Shown: positions 33,493-43,553, numbered from the stretch's first letter. The stretch: DNA of 64,000 bases from Actinospica robiniae DSM 44927 (GCF_000504285.1 NZ_KI632511.1:7112154-7176153), one strand, 5' to 3'. Translations and numbers: made by a program. The notes: generated by a model from the letters alone, not told the origin.

Positions 33493-35664
33493 GTGTCGAT
33501 CAGAAGGACCGGCCTGCTCCGGTCTCCCCGCACAGCCCTGGCCTCGGGCCTGGCGCTCCTCGCCGGCGTCGTCGTGCCCGTCACCTTCGCCGCGTCCCCG
33601 GCCGCGGCGGCCAGCGCGGTCTCGGTGACGGTGAACGCCGGTACCGGCCTCGCCACGGTGCCGGCCGGCGGCGTCGGGCTGAACACCGCCGTGTACGACG
33701 GCAACATGAACGACTCGGCCGCGGCCGGCCTGATCAAGGCCGCCGGAATCAATGCCCTGCGTTACCCGGGCGGTTCGTACGCCGACATCTACAACTGGCA
33801 GACGAACGTGGCGCAGGGCGGCTACGACGCGCCGAACACGAGCTTCGCCAACTTCATGACCACCGCGCAGGCGGCCGGGACCAGCCCGATCATCACGACG
33901 AACTACGGCACTGGTACGGCGGCGTTGGCCGCGGCGTGGGTGCAGAACGCGGATGTGACCAACAACTACAACATCAAGTACTGGGAAGTCGGCAACGAGG
34001 TCTACGGCAACGGGACCTATGGCGCGAACTGGGAGGCCGACAGCCACTGCACCACGGCGGCGTCGGGCGGTGCGGTGACGATCGGCAGCGAGCCGAATCA
34101 GACCTACAACTGCGGGCCGAGTGTGTACGCGAGCAACCTGCTCGGCTACATCTCGGCGATGAAGGCGGTCGACTCGAACATCCACGTCTGCGCGGTGCTG
34201 ACCACGCCCGGGTTCTGGCCGGACGGCGTGACGAACTCGACGACCAGCCCGCTGCCGTGGAACCAGACCGTGCTCAAGGCGCTCGGTTCGAAGACGGACT
34301 GCGTCATCGTGCACTACTACCCGGCCTACTCCGGCATGACGACGGCGCAGATGTTGGCCACCACCACCGACATCTCCGGCATCGTCAGCAGCCTGAAGAC
34401 GGAGGTCACCCAGTACGCCGGCGTGAACGCGGCGAACGTGCCGATCATCGTGACGGAGACCAACAACACGATCGACACCGACACCCAACCGGCCGCCCTC
34501 TTCAGCGCGGACATGTACATGTCATGGCTCGAAGACGGCGTTGCCAACGTCGATTGGTGGGACCAGCACAACGGTCCGGGCACGCCCAGCACGGTCGACG
34601 GCGCCCAGGACTACGGCGACTACGGCATGTTCTCCAGCGGCAGCAACGGCAGCGGCGTCACCGAGCCCGCGCTCGACACCCCGTTCGCGTCGTACTACGG
34701 CGTGCAGATCCTGACGAAGCTGATCGCCAGCGGAGACCAGATGGTCAACTCCAGCTCCGGCAACGCACTTGTGCGCGTGCACGCGGTACGCAAGGCGAAC
34801 GGCACGCTCAGCGTCCTGATCGACAACGAGGACCCGACGAATTCGTACACGGTGAACCTGGGATACAACGGCTACACGCCATCCGGCACCACGACCGTCT
34901 ATACGTTGGGCAACAACGCCAAATCGATCACTTCGGGGACGCAGAGCTCTGCGTCGTCCGTCACGGTGGCTCCGTACACGCTCACCGTGCTCCAGATCCC
35001 CGGCAGCGGCAGCACCGTCGCCGCGGCGCCCAGCGCACCGGGCCAGCCGAGTGTCTCCAACCTGAGCTCGAGCACGTCGAGCAACACCTCCGGCACGGCG
35101 ACGCTGAGCTGGCCGGCCTCGACCGCCGGCACGTACCCGGTCGCCAAGTACCAGGTCTACCAGGTCGGCAGCACCGGCACGAGCACCCTCGTGGCGAGTC
35201 CGACCACCACCAGCCTGAGTCTCAGCGGCCTGACGATCGGTCAGAGTTACAGCTACTACGTGACGGCCGTCGACTCGCAAGGCAATCCGTCGCTCCCGTC
35301 GGCCACCGAGACCTTCACCGTGCCGCCCCCGGCGAACGCCACCTGCGCGGTCCACTACGCCATCACGAACTCCTGGACCGGCGGGTTCGGCGCCACGATC
35401 ACCTTGACCAACAAGGGCACCACGGCCATCAACCCGTGGACTCTGACCTTCACCTGGCCGAACGCCGGTGAGGGCATCCAGTCCGGCTGGGACGGCACCT
35501 GGACCCAGTCCGGCCTGAACGTCACCGTCGTCAGCGAAAGCTGGAACTCCACCATCGCGGCCAACGGCGGCACCGTCAGCCTCGGCTTCAACGGCACCGA
35601 CACCGGCCAGGACGGCGCTCCGGCCGCCTTCTGGATCAACGGCAGCATCTGCGCGAACAACTGA
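33493..35664 (+). CDS. Secreted GH51-like arabinofuranosidase with FnIII and CBM2
   Basis: Exported enzyme of 723 aa. A signal peptide (about residues 1-40, ending PAAAAS) is followed by a clan GH-A catalytic barrel to about residue 510. The acid/base is probably E in WEVGNEVYG and the nucleophile E in IIVTETNN. A linker leads to a fibronectin III-like domain (about 515-615) and a C-terminal CBM2 (about 618-723; paired cysteines, conserved Trp). Plant polysaccharide (arabinan, xylan or cellulose-bound) is the likely target. GTG 33493 has an AGGAGG 8 nt upstream. A promoter and operator precede it and a hairpin follows. Confidence 0.8.
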   Translation: MSIRRTGLLRSPRTALASGLALLAGVVVPVTFAASPAAAASAVSVTVNAGTGLATVPAGGVGLNTAVYDGNMNDSAAAGLIKAAGINALRYPGGSYADIYNWQTNVAQGGYDAPNTSFANFMTTAQAAGTSPIITTNYGTGTAALAAAWVQNADVTNNYNIKYWEVGNEVYGNGTYGANWEADSHCTTAASGGAVTIGSEPNQTYNCGPSVYASNLLGYISAMKAVDSNIHVCAVLTTPGFWPDGVTNSTTSPLPWNQTVLKALGSKTDCVIVHYYPAYSGMTTAQMLATTTDISGIVSSLKTEVTQYAGVNAANVPIIVTETNNTIDTDTQPAALFSADMYMSWLEDGVANVDWWDQHNGPGTPSTVDGAQDYGDYGMFSSGSNGSGVTEPALDTPFASYYGVQILTKLIASGDQMVNSSSGNALVRVHAVRKANGTLSVLIDNEDPTNSYTVNLGYNGYTPSGTTTVYTLGNNAKSITSGTQSSASSVTVAPYTLTVLQIPGSGSTVAAAPSAPGQPSVSNLSSSTSSNTSGTATLSWPASTAGTYPVAKYQVYQVGSTGTSTLVASPTTTSLSLSGLTIGQSYSYYVTAVDSQGNPSLPSATETFTVPPPANATCAVHYAITNSWTGGFGATITLTNKGTTAINPWTLTFTWPNAGEGIQSGWDGTWTQSGLNVTVVSESWNSTIAANGGTVSLGFNGTDTGQDGAPAAFWINGSICANN

Positions 35665-35680
35665 GAGCGAGCTGCGGTGT

Positions 35681-35714
35681 CCTTCCCGCGCGTCCCACCG
35701 GGCGCGCGGGAAGG
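35681..35714 (+). terminator. Terminator after the secreted glycosidase
   Basis: CCTTCCCGCGCG (35681-35692) pairs with CGCGCGGGAAGG (35703-35714), a perfect 12-bp stem with a 10-nt loop. Confidence 0.7.
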
Positions 35715-35772
35715 GCCGCGGCACGCTCCGGCGCGCGGTCAAAGCGCCGATTCGGTACGGATTTCATCGGGT

Positions 35773-37149
35773 ATGCCGGGGAACATGCCCATTACGGACG
35801 GAAACGCGAACCCGGCCGACGTCTCCGGCGCGCGGCGGCGCTGGGGGAAGGCCGTGGTGATCGGCGGCGGATTCGCCGGCCTCGTCACGGCGAGGGTGCT
35901 CACCGACTTCTTCGTCGAAGTAGTGATCCTCGAACAGGATGAGCTGGACGAGAACGCAGGCGTCCATCCGGATGTGCCGCAAGGAAAACACGCGCACGGC
36001 ATGCTCGCGCGTGGCGGCCAGATCCTGGAGCGCCTGTTTCCCGGACTGCGCGCCGAACTCGAGGCCGCCGGAGCTCCCGTGTTCGACTACGGCGAATACG
36101 TCCACTTCCTTCTTCCCGAGGGCTACGCGCCGCGCGTGCACACGGGAGTGCCGCTGCAGACGTTCACCCGCGACGAGCTCGAACGCGTCATCCGCCGCAG
36201 GGTGCGAGCCCTGCCGCAGATCACGCTGGTCGACGGGGTGCGCTGTCTCGGACTGGCCGCCAAGGCGGACGGCCACGTCACCGGCGTGCTGCACAGCCTG
36301 GACGACGTCGTCGACGCAGAGTTCGTCGTCGACGCCTCCGGCCGATCGAGCGTGCTGACCGAATGGCTGGCCAGACTGCACGTCGAGGTGCCGCCGAAGC
36401 GCGTGGTCAAGGCGCGGGTCAGCTACACCTCGGTCGGCTTCGAGCGCTCGGACCGTGACGAGGTGGACTTCACCCTCGCCTACCAGATGACGATCGCGCC
36501 GGACGTCGCGCGCGGGGGCGTCGTGCTCGCTGTGGAGAACGACCGCTGGCTGTGCTCGCTGGTCGGCTACGAGGAGAACGTCCCACCCGTAGACGACGAG
36601 GGATACCTCCAGTTCGCCCGCGGCCTGGACAATACGCATCTCTTCAAGCTGCTCGAACACCGCCGCGGCCAGGACGGCGTGCGCCGGTACACCCACCTGA
36701 ACAACGAGTGGCGCCAGTTCCACCGCGTCCGGGCCTGGCCGGAGCGGCTGGTCGCCGTCGGCGACGCCGTCTGCGTGCTCAATCCGGTGTTCGGACAGGG
36801 CATGACGATGAGCGCCGTGCACGCCGAACTGCTGCACGAGATGCTCGCCGCGCGGGCGGAGGCCGGGGGCGGTCTCGACGGTCTCGGCCGGTCCTTCCAA
36901 GCCCGGCTGGTCCGCGCCATCCGTCCCGCCTGGACGCTCTCGAGCGGCTCGGACCTGATGTGGGACTCGCGGCACCGGCCGCCCGCCTCCGCGAGGGTCG
37001 CGCACTGGTACAACCGCCGCCTGCTCGCCGCCGCGGTGCGGGAGCCGGAGATCTGGATCCGCTTCGTCCGCGTGGTCAACATGATCGCGCCCCCGGCGAC
37101 GCTCTTCGCCCCCGGAGTGCTGGCCAAGGTCTTCGCCCGGACCGGGTAG
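35773..37149 (+). CDS. FAD-dependent oxidoreductase/monooxygenase
   Basis: Flavoprotein of 458 aa of the PHBH/halogenase-like group. The dinucleotide-binding site is AVVIGGGFAGLVTARVL, an FAD/substrate motif ends at DASGRSS, and the second FAD motif is VGDAVCVLNPVFGQGMTMS. A conserved PQGKHAHGMLARGGQI follows the FAD domain, as in epoxidase/hydroxylase relatives. The substrate is unknown. The start is uncertain (ATG 35773 or 35785; the frame is open to 35677). It lies 84 nt upstream of the KAP NTPase on the same strand and could be co-transcribed. Confidence 0.8.
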   Translation: MPGNMPITDGNANPADVSGARRRWGKAVVIGGGFAGLVTARVLTDFFVEVVILEQDELDENAGVHPDVPQGKHAHGMLARGGQILERLFPGLRAELEAAGAPVFDYGEYVHFLLPEGYAPRVHTGVPLQTFTRDELERVIRRRVRALPQITLVDGVRCLGLAAKADGHVTGVLHSLDDVVDAEFVVDASGRSSVLTEWLARLHVEVPPKRVVKARVSYTSVGFERSDRDEVDFTLAYQMTIAPDVARGGVVLAVENDRWLCSLVGYEENVPPVDDEGYLQFARGLDNTHLFKLLEHRRGQDGVRRYTHLNNEWRQFHRVRAWPERLVAVGDAVCVLNPVFGQGMTMSAVHAELLHEMLAARAEAGGGLDGLGRSFQARLVRAIRPAWTLSSGSDLMWDSRHRPPASARVAHWYNRRLLAAAVREPEIWIRFVRVVNMIAPPATLFAPGVLAKVFARTG

Positions 37150-37232
37150 CAGGGTCCTGCCGCGCGCTTTCCGCTCGTGAGAGAAGATGGGCGGACTCGT
37201 CTGAAAACGCGGAGCGCGCACCCGGAGGATTC

Positions 37233-39809
37233 GTGGACCGTCCCAGGCCGTCGTCCCAGCTCAGGCTGCTCAGCGACCGTCCCGTGACCACGCGGGCGAC
37301 GGGCGACCTGCTCGACCGCTCGCTCGAGGCCGAGCGCCTGGCCGCGCTGCTGCACGACTCCCGCGAATCCGCGCCGTACGTCTTCGCCGTGTACGCGGAC
37401 TGGGGGATGGGCAAAACCAGCCTGCTGCGGCTGACCGGGGAGCGGCTGTCCGAAACCGGGGACATCGAAGTGGTCTGGTTCAACGCCTGGCTCGCCACCG
37501 ACGGCCGCGCGCTGGAGATGATCGTCAAGTCGGTGCTCGACCGGCTCGATCCGAACTCGCTGCGCCGGCTCGCGCGCAAGCTGTCCGCGGACTCGAAGAA
37601 GACCTCGTGGGCCAGGGTCCTGCTACGCGGGCTGGCCGGCAGCGTCCACATGCACCACCTCGTCGACGGCATCTGGGACCACCTCGCCGTCGACGCCCGG
37701 ACCCGCGCCGACGCGGAATCCCTGTTCCGCTCGGCCGTCTCCGACTACGCCGGCGCGGACGGCTCCGGCACCCGGGAACGCACCATCGTCGTGTTCATCG
37801 ACGACCTCGACCGCTGCTCGGCCGACACGATCCGCGAGCTCTCCGCCGCGCTCAAGCAGTACCTCGCCGTGCCCGGGTTGGTCTTCGTCCTGGGCTGCGA
37901 CAGGTCCGTCGTCGAGGGCGCGATGAGGTTCGGCCCGACACAGCAATCGGCCGACGAGGCGAGCGGGCGCCGCTACCTGGAGAAGATCATCCAGGCCTCC
38001 TACGCCGTTCCCGCGCCCACCGACTCCCAGCTGGACAAGCTCATCGCCGGCTACGCCGATGCCGCCGGCGCAGCGAGTCTGTTCGGCGGCACGATGGTGG
38101 AGGCGGTCAAACTCCACACCGGCCGCAACCCCCGACGTATCAAGCAGCTGATGAACCGCCTGGTGGCCGAGTACCGGCTGGACCCCGACTGGCAGTCCCT
38201 CGGCGCCGAAGCCCTGTTCAGCGCGGCGATGCTGCAGGAGCTCTACCCGGAATTCCACCGCATGCTCGCCATGTCGGAGGACTTGGACCCGCTGGAGGAG
38301 TTCACCGGCTACCTCGCGGTGATGACGGCGGTCAAGGCGGCCGCAGCCGGCTTCGCGGACGCGACCACCGCGCTGCGCGAAGAGGCGGCGGAATGCCTGG
38401 AGCGCAACGGGATCCACCCCTCGGAGATGACTCCGGACAACCTGGCCGCGCTGGAGAGCGTCGTGCCGGAGAGCATCCCGCGGCTCGCGCACGACAAGGT
38501 CTTCACCGGATTGGTGAAGGCGCTCGTCGGCTCGGCCGCGGAGCGGGAAGTGCGGGCGAAGCTGCGGCGGCGGAAGCTGGCGGAGATCACGAAACCGCAG
38601 ACGGCGGAGCCGCTGGAGAGCGAGTACGGGCGACCCGAGACACAGGATTTTCGAGGGTTGACGGTCTTGTGGCTCGGTCGGCCGGGCAACCCCGATGTGG
38701 TCGAACGCATGGCCCGCGGTGGTGCATCGGTGTTCGGCGTACCCGACCTGGACCGGGCACGGAACGAGATGATGCGCCGGCGAGTAAGTGTTCTTATCAC
38801 CGGCCTCGCGCGAGAAGACTCGGGTGCGGGTGGCTTCGACGATATCGAGGCCCTGAGGAGCAGCGGATTTCGTGGCCAGGAGATCATCTACGCCGAATAC
38901 GTCAGTCAGACCTGGCGTGCGCGGGCGGACGAGATCGGCGTGCCGATCACGAGTGACCCCGAGGAACTGCTCGACCTCGTCGCGCGGGCGCGGTCGGTCC
39001 GACCTGTCGCGGCCCCGACGGAGCCTCCTGCGCCTACGCCCCGGGACCTCGTCGGCATGCGCGTGCTCTGGTTCGCCCCGTTCGACAACGTGCCACTGCG
39101 CGATCACCTCGTCGGCCGCGGCGCCGAAGTCTTCAGCGCCGCGAATCTCGAGGCGGCGACTCAACTCGTCCTTTCTCAACGCGTTAACGCTATCATCGCG
39201 GACCCTTTCCCGAAGTGGGAGGTTCTCAGCCTCCTGCCGAGTCTCCGTTCGGCGGATCCGGCTTCCGGCAAACCGCTTCCGGCGCTCATCCTCGCCCATC
39301 GCGTCACCCCGGAGCGGCACGCGCAAGCTACCGCGTCGGGCGTCGCGATCACCGAGGACACCGATGCCGCGACGCGGTGGCTGGCCGACCAGCGCGCCGA
39401 GCAGGTTCAGGAACTCCCCTCGGTCTCGCTCTCTTCGGACGAGCGCGACCGCGCGGTCGCCGATCTGCGCGCACTGGCGCGCGATGCGCAGCGGCGCTAC
39501 GACCAGGACGATCTCGACTACGCCGAGGCGCGCTGGGACGCGGTGCAGACTCTCGCGTTCACGATCGGCGACAGCGACCAGGCGTTGCGGGCGCGGCTGA
39601 TGAAGGCGCGCATCGCCCTGCGCAAGCGGCGCTACCCGTTGGCCATCCGACGTCTGAACGCGGCGCTGGACGAGCAGGCCTCGAAGCTCCTCGATGCCGA
39701 ACTCATGACGCAGCTCTACACCGACCTCGCCGCCGCGTACGAGGCGATCGGCGAGGAGCGGCAGGCGGCTGACGCGCGGGCGATGGTCCCGCGCGGCCCG
39801 GATGTCTGA
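37233..39809 (+). CDS. KAP family NTPase with tandem receiver-like domains and TPR-like tail
   Basis: Protein of 858 aa. The KAP P-loop domain has Walker A ADWGMGKTSLL (near residue 60) and Walker B VVFIDDLDRCSA (near 190), followed by the KAP-type GCDRSVVEGAM. The usual membrane helices are absent. After a helical region come two related alpha/beta domains (about residues 473-589 and 605-722) beginning GLTVLWLGRPGN and GMRVLWFAPFDN; both look like response-regulator receivers without the acidic phosphorylation site. The last 130 residues are helical and TPR-like. KAP NTPases are linked to phage exclusion and membrane complexes. GTG 37233 has GGAGG 4 nt upstream. Confidence 0.78.
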   Translation: MDRPRPSSQLRLLSDRPVTTRATGDLLDRSLEAERLAALLHDSRESAPYVFAVYADWGMGKTSLLRLTGERLSETGDIEVVWFNAWLATDGRALEMIVKSVLDRLDPNSLRRLARKLSADSKKTSWARVLLRGLAGSVHMHHLVDGIWDHLAVDARTRADAESLFRSAVSDYAGADGSGTRERTIVVFIDDLDRCSADTIRELSAALKQYLAVPGLVFVLGCDRSVVEGAMRFGPTQQSADEASGRRYLEKIIQASYAVPAPTDSQLDKLIAGYADAAGAASLFGGTMVEAVKLHTGRNPRRIKQLMNRLVAEYRLDPDWQSLGAEALFSAAMLQELYPEFHRMLAMSEDLDPLEEFTGYLAVMTAVKAAAAGFADATTALREEAAECLERNGIHPSEMTPDNLAALESVVPESIPRLAHDKVFTGLVKALVGSAAEREVRAKLRRRKLAEITKPQTAEPLESEYGRPETQDFRGLTVLWLGRPGNPDVVERMARGGASVFGVPDLDRARNEMMRRRVSVLITGLAREDSGAGGFDDIEALRSSGFRGQEIIYAEYVSQTWRARADEIGVPITSDPEELLDLVARARSVRPVAAPTEPPAPTPRDLVGMRVLWFAPFDNVPLRDHLVGRGAEVFSAANLEAATQLVLSQRVNAIIADPFPKWEVLSLLPSLRSADPASGKPLPALILAHRVTPERHAQATASGVAITEDTDAATRWLADQRAEQVQELPSVSLSSDERDRAVADLRALARDAQRRYDQDDLDYAEARWDAVQTLAFTIGDSDQALRARLMKARIALRKRRYPLAIRRLNAALDEQASKLLDAELMTQLYTDLAAAYEAIGEERQAADARAMVPRGPDV

Positions 39810-39828
39810 GCTCTGAAGCAGAGATCCC

Positions 39829-39918
39829 ATGTATGGCCCGATCCAGGGCCCTGGTTCCGGAACTTCCCGGATGTATAGACGCGCTCGGCGTTTCCTGCTA
39901 TCAACACATCCGATGTAT
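39829..39918. promoter_or_regulatory. Three ATGTAT sites at exact 42-bp spacing
   Basis: ATGTAT occurs at 39829-39834, 39871-39876 and 39913-39918, 42 bp apart each time (four helical turns). The last two are in GGATGTATAG and CGATGTATCC. The perfect palindromes CCAGGGCCCTGG and TTCCGGAA lie between copies 1 and 2. The cluster sits directly upstream of the GH95-like gene. Confidence 0.3.
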
Positions 39919-39965
39919 CCGCACCCACGCGGATCGCAGGCGCAATGACGCGTGCAGGAGGACCA

Positions 39966-42900
39966 GTGCTCACTCGAACCAGACCACGACACCCCGTGCT
40001 CGGCGCGGGGCTCGGTGTCGCGCTGATCGCGGCGCTAGCCGTCGCCGGAGGGACCGGGACGGCCGCGGCCGCCACTTTGACGACCGCTTGGCAGAACGGC
40101 GCGTTCTCGATGAACATCGGAGGTGTGGTCAGTCGCTCGGACGTGGTGCTCGGCGCGGCCAACACCGCCGCCAGCCAGTCCATGCCGCTGGGCAACGGCT
40201 CGCTGGGGGTGGCCGCCTGGGCCGCCAACGGCTTCACCGCCCAGCTCAACCGCAGCGACACCATGCCCAACCGGCTCTCGCCCGGGCAGCTGAACATTCC
40301 GGGGCTGTCCGCGATGACCTCGGCCTCGAACTTCACCGGCCATCTCGACGTGTACAACGGGGTGCTCGACGAGTCGGGCGGCGGGATGACCCTGCAGGCA
40401 TGGGTTCCGGCCGGCAAGGACGAGCTCGTCGTCGAGGTGACCGGCGCCGCCGCGAACGCCGCGGAGAGCGCCACGCTCAGCCTGTGGAGCGGACGGTCGC
40501 CGTCCACCTCGAGCTCCGGCGCGTACGCCGCGCTGGCGCAGACCTGGGTGGACAACAGCCAGACCGGCAACTCGGGCCAGACCTTCGGCGCCATGGCCGC
40601 GATCACCGCGGGCGGCGCGAACGTGACCGGCTCGGTGGTCAACTCGACCCAGGTCAAGGTGTCCTTCAACGCCTCGTCGACCGGCTCGTACTCGGTCGTC
40701 GTGGCCGCGCCGAAGTGGACCGGTGGCACCGCCACCTCCACGGCCAGCTCGCTGATCGGCTCGGACACGAGCACGGCCGCCTCGACGCTGCTGGCCACGC
40801 AGTCGTCCTGGTGGAACAACTACTGGGCCAATACCGGGCTGATCGAGGCGAACTCCTCCGACGGCTCGGCGCAGTACATGGAGAACCTCAGGACCCTGTA
40901 TCTGTACGACGAAGCGGCCTCGATGAAGTCCGGCGCGTACCCGGGCAGCCAGGCCGGCGTGGCGGACATGTTCGCCTACGACGAGGACCAGCAGGACTGG
41001 TACCCGGCCGGGTACTGGCTGTGGAACCTGCGCGGCCAGATCGCGGCGAACCTGAGCTCCGGCGCCTTCGCGGACAACGTCCCGATCTTCAACATGTATC
41101 TCAATGACCTGCCGGCGATCGAGTCGTGGACCAGCGCGCAGATGGGCGGCAAAGCAGGGGCCTGCGTGCCGGAGACGATGCGGTTCAACGGCAACGGGTA
41201 CTACAACGGCGGAAGCAACAGCTCGAACGCCTCGTGCGCGACCGCGTCGAGCCCGTCGTACAACGCCGAGGACATCACCAGCGGCGCCGAGCTCGCGCTG
41301 TGGATCTGGCAGCAGTACCTCGACACCGGCAGCACCAGCTTCCTGCAGACCTACTACCCGATCCTCGAGCAGACCGCGACCTTCCTGCTCGCGTGGCAGA
41401 GCGTCGGCTCGGACGGATTCCTGCACGCCACCGCCAACGCGCACGAGACGCAGTGGGCGGTGACCGATCCGACCACGGACCTGGTCGCGGACCAGGCGCT
41501 GTTCCCGGCGGTGGTCCAGGCCGCGACGATCCTGGGCACCGACTCCTCGCTGGTCTCGCAGCTGAAGACGGCCGAGAACGAGATCGAGCCGCTGCCCCGG
41601 GTGAGCACCTCGAACCTGTCCTCGCTGCTCAACGCGCAGCCCACCACCGCCTCCGCGGTCGCCTCGCTCGACGCTTCGGGCAACGACGCGATCGGCGATT
41701 CGTACCAGCCCTCTGCGACTCTCCGCAACGGCGAGAACATCGGGCTGGAGGCGGTCTGGCCGTGGGGCGTGATCGGCGACAGCACCACCGTCAACGGTGA
41801 CAACCTGACGGCGCTGGCCAACCGCACCTACAACTCCAAGCCGAACACCGACTCGAACGACTGGACCTTCGACGCCGTCGACGCCGCGCGCCTCGACAAC
41901 GGCTCGGCGGTCTCCTCCAACCTCGTCACCGAGACCGAGAAGTACCAGTACTACATCGACGGACTGGCGGCCTTCAGCCCGAGCTCCACGGACGAGCCGT
42001 ACATCGAGCAGTCCTCGACCGTGGCGACGGCCTTGGACGAGGCGCTGGCCACCGACTACGACGGCACCATCCGCTTCGCTCCGGCCTGGCCCTCGGGCTG
42101 GGACGGATCGGGCACCGTCTACATCCGCGGCGGCTCCAAGGTCGACGTGCAGGTGGAGAGCGGCACGCTGGCCACGGCGGCGATCCAGGCGGGCACGACC
42201 GGCACGCTGAGCGTGCGCAACCCGTGGTCCGGCTCGCAGGCCGAGGTGGTCAACGGATCGACCGGCGCCGTCGTCGTCGCCGCGACCACGGCCGCGACGC
42301 TGAGCGTCCCGGTCACGGCGGGCAGCACGTATCTGGTGGAGCAGCCGGGCAACCTCACCACCTCGCTCGGCTTCGTGCAGGTCACCGGAACCCAGGCGAC
42401 CACCTACAAGAAGCTCGGCGGCATCGCCCAGATCGGGCTGCCGGGCAACAGCGGCTCGGCGGAGGCTCCCTACGGCGGCACCGCGGCGACCGTGCCCGGC
42501 ACCGTGCAGGCCGAGAACTACGACACCGGCGGCCAGGGCGTGGCCTACAGCGTCAGCTCGGTGAACGGCAGCGCCAACAGCTACCGCTCGGACGGCGTCG
42601 ATCTGGAGGCCACCAGCGACACCAACGGCGGCGACGACCTCGGCTGGACCTCCGGCGGCCAGTGGTTCAAGTACACCGTCAAGGTGGCCACCGCGGGCAC
42701 GTACACGCTCAACCTGCGCCTGGCCGCGCCCAACGCCGTCACCGACGGCCTGCACATCTCCAACAGCTCCGGCAGCAACCTCAGCGGCAACATCAACGTG
42801 CCTTCCACCGGCGGATATCAGACTTGGACGACAGTGTCCGCGAATGTGACCCTGCCGGCCGGTACGCAGACGCTGACCCTCAACGAGGACAACGGCGGCT

Positions 42901-43505
42901 GGAACGCCAATTACCTGACGTTCGCGTCGGCCAGCGGCGGAGTCTCGCTCGCCAGCACCTTCAACAATGTGGCGATCACCGCGGACAACAACACCGCGGC
43001 CGGCAACTTCGACGGCGGCAACGCGAGTTTCTCCGAGACCGCGCTGACCAACGCCGGCGCGGGTCCGGGCGCGCAGGTCGCCTCGAACGGCGTGACGTAC
43101 ACGTTCCCCAATGTCGCGGCCGGTGCGAACGACAACACGGTGGCCGAGGGGCAGGTCGTCTCGGTGTCCGGCAGTGCCGCGGATCTCGGGTTCCTGGTGT
43201 CCGCGAGTTACGGGCCGGCCACCGGTACCGGAACGATCACCTATACCGATGGCAGCATCCAGACTTACACGATCACTGTGCCTGACTGGTTCGCCACGAC
43301 CGCGCCGACCGGCGGCGCGGTCGCGATCAACTCCACCTATCAGAACAGGCAGGGCAACACGACCTACGCGCACACCGCCGACGTCTTCTCGGTGAACGTG
43401 GCACTCACCGCGGGCAAGACCGTGGCCTCGGTGGCCCTGCCGGCCGGATCCGCGCTGGCCGCGGGCACGCCGGCGATCCACGTCTTCGGCCTCGCGCTGA
43501 GCTGA
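39966..43505 (+). CDS. Large secreted GH95-like glycosidase with carbohydrate-binding module
   Basis: Exported protein of 1179 aa. A signal peptide (hydrophobic LGAGLGVALIAALAVAGG, then TAAAA) is followed by an N-terminal beta domain with SRSDVVLGAAN. A helical barrel follows at about residues 280-700 (YDEDQQDWYPAGYWLWNLRG, AHETQWAVTDPTTDLVADQ), which resembles GH95 alpha-fucosidase/galactosidase (alpha/alpha)6 barrels. A CBM6/35-like module begins VPGTVQAENYDTGGQG at about residue 840, and a C-terminal beta domain of about 180 aa follows. GTG 39966 is preferred to ATG 39945 because AGGAGG (39956-39961) is 4 nt upstream. The sugar ABC operon follows. Confidence 0.72.
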   Translation: MLTRTRPRHPVLGAGLGVALIAALAVAGGTGTAAAATLTTAWQNGAFSMNIGGVVSRSDVVLGAANTAASQSMPLGNGSLGVAAWAANGFTAQLNRSDTMPNRLSPGQLNIPGLSAMTSASNFTGHLDVYNGVLDESGGGMTLQAWVPAGKDELVVEVTGAAANAAESATLSLWSGRSPSTSSSGAYAALAQTWVDNSQTGNSGQTFGAMAAITAGGANVTGSVVNSTQVKVSFNASSTGSYSVVVAAPKWTGGTATSTASSLIGSDTSTAASTLLATQSSWWNNYWANTGLIEANSSDGSAQYMENLRTLYLYDEAASMKSGAYPGSQAGVADMFAYDEDQQDWYPAGYWLWNLRGQIAANLSSGAFADNVPIFNMYLNDLPAIESWTSAQMGGKAGACVPETMRFNGNGYYNGGSNSSNASCATASSPSYNAEDITSGAELALWIWQQYLDTGSTSFLQTYYPILEQTATFLLAWQSVGSDGFLHATANAHETQWAVTDPTTDLVADQALFPAVVQAATILGTDSSLVSQLKTAENEIEPLPRVSTSNLSSLLNAQPTTASAVASLDASGNDAIGDSYQPSATLRNGENIGLEAVWPWGVIGDSTTVNGDNLTALANRTYNSKPNTDSNDWTFDAVDAARLDNGSAVSSNLVTETEKYQYYIDGLAAFSPSSTDEPYIEQSSTVATALDEALATDYDGTIRFAPAWPSGWDGSGTVYIRGGSKVDVQVESGTLATAAIQAGTTGTLSVRNPWSGSQAEVVNGSTGAVVVAATTAATLSVPVTAGSTYLVEQPGNLTTSLGFVQVTGTQATTYKKLGGIAQIGLPGNSGSAEAPYGGTAATVPGTVQAENYDTGGQGVAYSVSSVNGSANSYRSDGVDLEATSDTNGGDDLGWTSGGQWFKYTVKVATAGTYTLNLRLAAPNAVTDGLHISNSSGSNLSGNINVPSTGGYQTWTTVSANVTLPAGTQTLTLNEDNGGWNANYLTFASASGGVSLASTFNNVAITADNNTAAGNFDGGNASFSETALTNAGAGPGAQVASNGVTYTFPNVAAGANDNTVAEGQVVSVSGSAADLGFLVSASYGPATGTGTITYTDGSIQTYTITVPDWFATTAPTGGAVAINSTYQNRQGNTTYAHTADVFSVNVALTAGKTVASVALPAGSALAAGTPAIHVFGLALS

Positions 43506-43519
43506 CGCCCCGCAGGAAA

Positions 43520-43553
43520 GCGGCGGTGGGACGCCTGATCGTCCCGCCGCCGC
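43520..43553 (+). terminator. Terminator after the GH95-like gene
   Basis: GCGGCGGTGGGAC (43520-43532) pairs with GTCCCGCCGCCGC (43541-43553), 13 bp with one G-T wobble and an 8-nt loop. It separates the glycosidase from the ABC operon. Confidence 0.75.

Noticed and set aside
36552-37232. Upstream extension of the KAP NTPase frame
   Set aside because: It lies inside the FAD oxidoreductase gene and is low-complexity Arg/Pro sequence. GTG 37233 with GGAGG is the better start.
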